DNA from: Pseudomonadota bacterium
Lineage (GTDB): Bacteria; Pseudomonadota; Alphaproteobacteria; Azospirillales; Azospirillaceae
DNA length: 7,495 nucleotides
Direction of reading: 5' to 3'
Assembly: GCA_023412175.1 (NCBI GenBank)
Contig: JAEYOB010000201.1
Coordinates: forward strand, 1-7,495
Shown: piece after piece, positions 5,508-7,495 of the stretch
Numbering within the stretch: position 1 is the first letter of the stretch
How the letters are laid out: each line of letters opens with the position of its first letter
The notes under the pieces: model-generated
What the model was told of the DNA's origin: nothing
Seen by the model: only the letters and a program-made list of their open reading frames with translations
The model's database searches: none
Position numbers and translations under genes: made by a program

Positions 5508-6794
5508 TCAGAAATCCGGGATGTCGCGGCGGCCGACGAACAGCGGCGACAGGTTCTCGCCGCCGTTGATCGGCGCCAGATACGCCTCGATGTCGCTGAC
5601 CGACACGCCGGCCAGCACCACCGCGACCGGCGGCGCCCCGTCCGGCACGTGCAGGAAATCCTCATAGACGAGCTGCGTGTCACGGCCGCCGTTGACCGAC
5701 GTCATGCCGCTCACGCTGAGGTAGTCGGTGCGGTACAGCCAGTCCTCGCCCAACTCGAAGTCGGTGATGGTGATCGTGCATCCGGGCGTCCGGATGCCGT
5801 TGACCATGAAATAGTCGCGGCCCGCGCCGCCGGTCATGGTGTCGTTGCCGCCGTAGTACATCAGGTGGTCGTTGCCGTCGCCGCCGAGCAGCCAGTCGTC
5901 GCCGAGGCCGCCGTCCAGATGGTCGACGCCGCCCAAGCCGGCCAGCGTGTCGTTGCCGTCGCCGCCATCCATCCGGTTCTGGCCGCTGTTGCCGGTGAGC
6001 GCGTTGTTCAACCCGTTGCCGGTGACGGAGCCGTTGGCGGACGCCCCCTTCTCCTGGAGCGTAACGTTCTCCACATTGGCGCCGAGCGTCCAGGAGAACT
6101 TGGCGAACACCGTGTCGATGCCCTGGCCGCCACCCTCGACGATCGTGTCCTCCGGCCCGTTCACCCAGTACACGTCGTTGCCGGCGCCGCCCGTCAGCGT
6201 GTCCGCCGCCGTGTCGTCCCCGGCGTAGAGAGTGTCGTTCCCTGCGTCGCCCGCCAGCCAGTCGCTGCCGTTTCCGCCGTCCAGCAGGTCGTTGCCCTGT
6301 CCGCCGGACACGCTGTCGTTGCCGTTGCCGGCGTACACCGTGTCGTTTCCCGCCTGGGCCTGGATAGTATCGTTCCCGGCGCGGCCATCGAAAATGTTGT
6401 TGCCGCTGTTGCCGATCAGCCGGTTGTTCAGCTCGTTGCCGATGGCGACGCCGTTGGCGGACGCTCCTTTCTCCTGGAGCGTGACGTTCTCCACGTTGGC
6501 CCCGAGCCACCAGGAGAACTTGGCGAACACCGTGTCGATTCCCTCGCCGGCCTGCTCGACGATCACGTCCTCCGGCCCGTTCGCCCAGTACTCGTCGTTG
6601 CCGTTGCCGCCGACCAGCGTGTCCGCTGCCGTATCGTCGCCGGGGTACAGCGTGTCGTTGCCGCTGCCGCCATAGATCACGTCCGAGGCGTTGTGGCCGC
6701 CCAACACGTCATTCCCGCCGAGGCCGCGTATCGTGTTGTTGCCGGCCGGCGCCCAGATGGTGTTGCCGTTGTCGTCGCCTGTCAGGACGGCCAT
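5508..6794 (-). CDS. RTX calcium-binding repeat protein, probably type I secreted
   Basis: A 428-residue acidic protein made largely of glycine- and aspartate-rich nonapeptides of the GGxGxDxUx type. These coil into a calcium-binding beta-roll once outside the cell. Repeat blocks are at about 24-70, 128-210 and 268-330, for example GGSGNDTLY, GGQGNDLLDGG and GGAGRDYFMV. Between blocks lie two copies of a non-RTX linker, GIDTVFAKFSW-LGANVENVTLQEKGASANG (85-115 and 225-255). The C-terminus (about 340-428) begins ITITDFELGEDWL, resembling the serralysin-type C-terminal region that carries the uncleaved type I secretion signal. There is no N-terminal signal peptide and no recognisable enzymatic domain, so it may be structural or adhesive. 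The start ATG at 6794 has GGGAGGA seven bases upstream; an upstream ATG (6857) would add 21 residues without a good site. No ABC exporter is in the window. It is convergent to pleD and in the same direction as rpmG. Confidence 0.9.
   Translation of the reverse strand: MAVLTGDDNGNTIWAPAGNNTIRGLGGNDVLGGHNASDVIYGGSGNDTLYPGDDTAADTLVGGNGNDEYWANGPEDVIVEQAGEGIDTVFAKFSWWLGANVENVTLQEKGASANGVAIGNELNNRLIGNSGNNIFDGRAGNDTIQAQAGNDTVYAGNGNDSVSGGQGNDLLDGGNGSDWLAGDAGNDTLYAGDDTAADTLTGGAGNDVYWVNGPEDTIVEGGGQGIDTVFAKFSWTLGANVENVTLQEKGASANGSVTGNGLNNALTGNSGQNRMDGGDGNDTLAGLGGVDHLDGGLGDDWLLGGDGNDHLMYYGGNDTMTGGAGRDYFMVNGIRTPGCTITITDFELGEDWLYRTDYLSVSGMTSVNGGRDTQLVYEDFLHVPDGAPPVAVVLAGVSVSDIEAYLAPINGGENLSPLFVGRRDIPDF
5971..6250 (-). 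repeat. Internal duplication in RTX gene, copy nearer the 3' end
   Basis: This stretch aligns base for base with 6391-6670 at an offset of exactly 420 bp, with no gap. By hand, 6031-6120 matches 6451-6540 at 82 of 90 positions, and the next 90 bases match at 75 of 90. It encodes approximately residues 182-275: GNDTLYAGDDTAADTL, NGPEDTIVE, the GIDTVFAKFSW linker and GNSGQN. Confidence 0.85.
6391..6670 (-). repeat. Internal duplication in RTX gene, copy nearer the 5' end
   Basis: Partner of the 5971-6250 copy, 420 bp (140 codons) away. It encodes approximately residues 42-135: GNDTLYPGDDTAADTL, NGPEDVIVE, GIDTVFAKFSW and GNSGNN. Differences are spread over the copy and denser in the RTX-flanking parts than in the linker, so the linker is the best conserved element. 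Confidence 0.85.
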
Positions 6795-6809
6795 GGCCGA
6801 TTCCTCCCG

Positions 6810-6845
6810 TTGTGTGCTGTGGCACCGTAAGCACGCGGTGCACAA
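6810..6845 (-). promoter_or_regulatory. Nested dyads in the RTX gene 5' region
   Basis: TTGTG (6810-6814) faces CACAA (6841-6845), and GTGCT (6814-6818) faces AGCAC (6830-6834), with a GTGCAC palindrome at 6838-6843. The cluster lies 16-51 bases upstream of the RTX start codon, next to its ribosome binding site. It could be an operator or a leader hairpin. I cannot assign a promoter with confidence here. The remainder of 6846-6989 shows no supported feature. Confidence 0.3.
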
Positions 6846-6989
6846 CAACGTTAGCAACGCAAGGTGGCCGTCAGGGCGAAGGCAAAGGGGCGCCGCGGCA
6901 AAGCTGGCGGCTTACCTCCCGATCTTGCCGGAGGAGTCGATTCCAACCCCAAAGAGGAGGTGGGGCACCTGCCGCACCCCGGAAACACA

Positions 6990-7014
6990 AAAGGCCGCCC
7001 GAAAGGCGGCCTTT
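6990..7014 (-). terminator. Intrinsic terminator of rpmG
   Basis: AAAGGCCGCC (6990-6999) and GGCGGCCTTT (7005-7014) form a perfect ten-pair stem with a five-base loop. On the minus strand the stem is followed by TTTTGTGTTT counting its own last bases, a usable U-rich tail. It lies 30 bases after the rpmG stop codon, the right place to end that transcript before the RTX gene. It is nearly symmetric and may also act on plus-strand transcription. Confidence 0.85.
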
Positions 7015-7043
7015 CCGTTCAGCGGTGCTGGACCGCGGAATCC

Positions 7044-7211
7044 TTACTTGATCTTGGATTCCTTGAACTGGACGTGCTTGCGGACCACCGGGTCGTACTT
7101 GTTGAACGACAGTTTCTCAGTGGTCTTCTTGGGGTTCTTCTTCTTGACGTAGAAGAAACCCGTGTCGGCCGTGCTCACCAGCTTGATGAGGACCGTGTTC
7201 TGCTTGGCCAT
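7044..7211 (-). CDS. rpmG: 50S ribosomal protein L33
   Basis: A 55-residue basic protein, the normal length for bacterial L33, starting [20 protein letters not shown] with YVKKKNPKK (21-29) and ending [18 protein letters not shown]. It binds 23S rRNA near the E site of the large subunit. It lacks the four cysteines of zinc-binding L33 forms, so it is the zinc-independent type. The ATG at 7211 fits the family start exactly; AGGA lies 11 bases upstream and GGGAT closer in, giving a modest ribosome binding site. Lys/Asn-rich coding makes it slightly less GC-rich than its neighbours. It appears to be a single-gene transcript, with promoter at 7276-7303 and terminator at 6990-7014. In several alphaproteobacteria rpmG follows divK-pleD directly and in the same direction; here it is reversed and separated by the RTX gene. 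Confidence 0.97.
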   Translation of the reverse strand: MAKQNTVLIKLVSTADTGFFYVKKKNPKKTTEKLSFNKYDPVVRKHVQFKESKIK

Positions 7212-7275
7212 GATCCCAAATCCTGACAAAAATCCCGTGACCCGCCGGCCCGGCGGGGCGGCGACTGTGCGCGCG

Positions 7276-7303
7276 AAGATACGCACATCCGCCGCAATGT
7301 CAA
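7276..7303 (-). promoter_or_regulatory. Sigma-70 promoter for rpmG
   Basis: Read on the minus strand, a perfect -35 TTGACA (7298-7303) is followed by a 16-base spacer and a -10 TATCTT (7276-7281). Transcription would begin near 7269 and give a leader of about 58 nucleotides before the rpmG ATG. It lies in the gap after the upstream minus-strand gene ends at 7334, so rpmG need not depend on read-through. Confidence 0.7.
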
Positions 7304-7333
7304 GCATCCCAACGCTTTCTCCGTGCTCTCCGC

Positions 7334-7495
7334 TCAGCGTTCGGCGACCGCGGAGGAGGTGGCGAGCACCACCGCGCGCTGATAGAGATTGGGGTCCGCC
7401 AGCAGGCGCCTGGCGACATCCACGTCCAGCTCCGCGCCGTGATCCTTCCACGGGCAGGCTTCGCGCAGCCGGGCCAGCGCCGCCTCGTCGTGCGA
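7334..7495 (-). CDS. Unrecognised protein, C-terminal 53 residues (5' end outside window)
   Basis: The minus-strand frame enters at the right edge and ends with TGA at 7336-7334. Third positions are almost all G or C, as in the real genes here, which strongly supports coding. The visible end includes [20 protein letters not shown] and [20 protein letters not shown], soluble and predicted helical, with Ala/Leu/Arg-rich composition and no membrane segment. I do not recognise the family, and too little is present to name a function. It lies upstream of rpmG in the same direction, with the rpmG promoter between them. Confidence 0.7.
   Translation of the reverse strand, partial: SHDEAALARLREACPWKDHGAELDVDVARRLLADPNLYQRAVVLATSSAVAER

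Noticed and set aside
3914..5683. 589-codon minus-strand open frame opposite pleD
   Set aside because: Shadow of the strongly supported divK-pleD genes, with no domain of its own.
5508..6794. RTX repeat DNA as a CRISPR-like or satellite array
   Set aside because: The repeats stay in coding phase, encode calcium-binding nonapeptides, and have no constant repeat with unique spacers.
5403..6830. 475-codon valine-rich plus-strand frame opposite the RTX gene
   Set aside because: Its regular Val/Ala pattern is the reverse complement of Gly-Asn-Asp repeats; not an independent gene.
6864..7226. Plus-strand frame spanning the rpmG terminator and gene
   Set aside because: It translates through a perfect terminator hairpin and is antisense to rpmG; no ribosome binding site.

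Overview
The window is GC-rich, with coding sequence strongly biased to G/C at third codon positions. It carries an unmistakable DivK-PleD pair, so the source is an alphaproteobacterium. The mix of polysaccharide genes, an RTX protein and a cell-cycle block suggests an Azospirillum-like member of the Rhodospirillales, but the genus is my inference and cannot be settled from sequence alone.

Left part (1-2730), the edge of a surface-polysaccharide locus: the C-terminal part of a GT4-type glycosyltransferase (runs in from the left), a NodB-type polysaccharide deacetylase, and a broken GH16 beta-glycanase. The GH16 remnant still shows its ExDxxE catalytic motif. It has a one-base frameshift, an apparent in-frame loss of the early part of the fold and a stop after the catalytic core. 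A coding-like tail follows it and runs convergently into the 3' end of the next gene.

Middle part (2642-5458): a rhomboid intramembrane serine protease on the minus strand, divergent from divK-pleD on the plus strand. DivK and PleD are seven bases apart and form one operon: a single-domain response regulator and a REC-REC-GGDEF diguanylate cyclase that together link polarity and cell-cycle phosphorelay to c-di-GMP. The 185-base divergent region holds a possible promoter, a dyad over its -10, and a 5' leader with a free-standing Shine-Dalgarno-like sequence followed by a stem-loop.

Right part (5459-7495): convergent to pleD is a 428-residue RTX calcium-binding protein, probably exported by a type I system, with an internal duplication of exactly 140 residues (420 bp). 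Next, also on the minus strand, is rpmG (ribosomal protein L33) with a good sigma-70 promoter and an intrinsic terminator, then the C-terminal end of an unrecognised gene running off the right edge.

The ordinary content dominates. The most notable points are the decayed GH16 gene, the insertion of an RTX gene between pleD and an inverted rpmG, the internal RTX duplication, and the structured divK leader. I see no convincing evidence of a wholly undescribed system, no CRISPR array, no tRNA or rRNA, and no intact mobile element.
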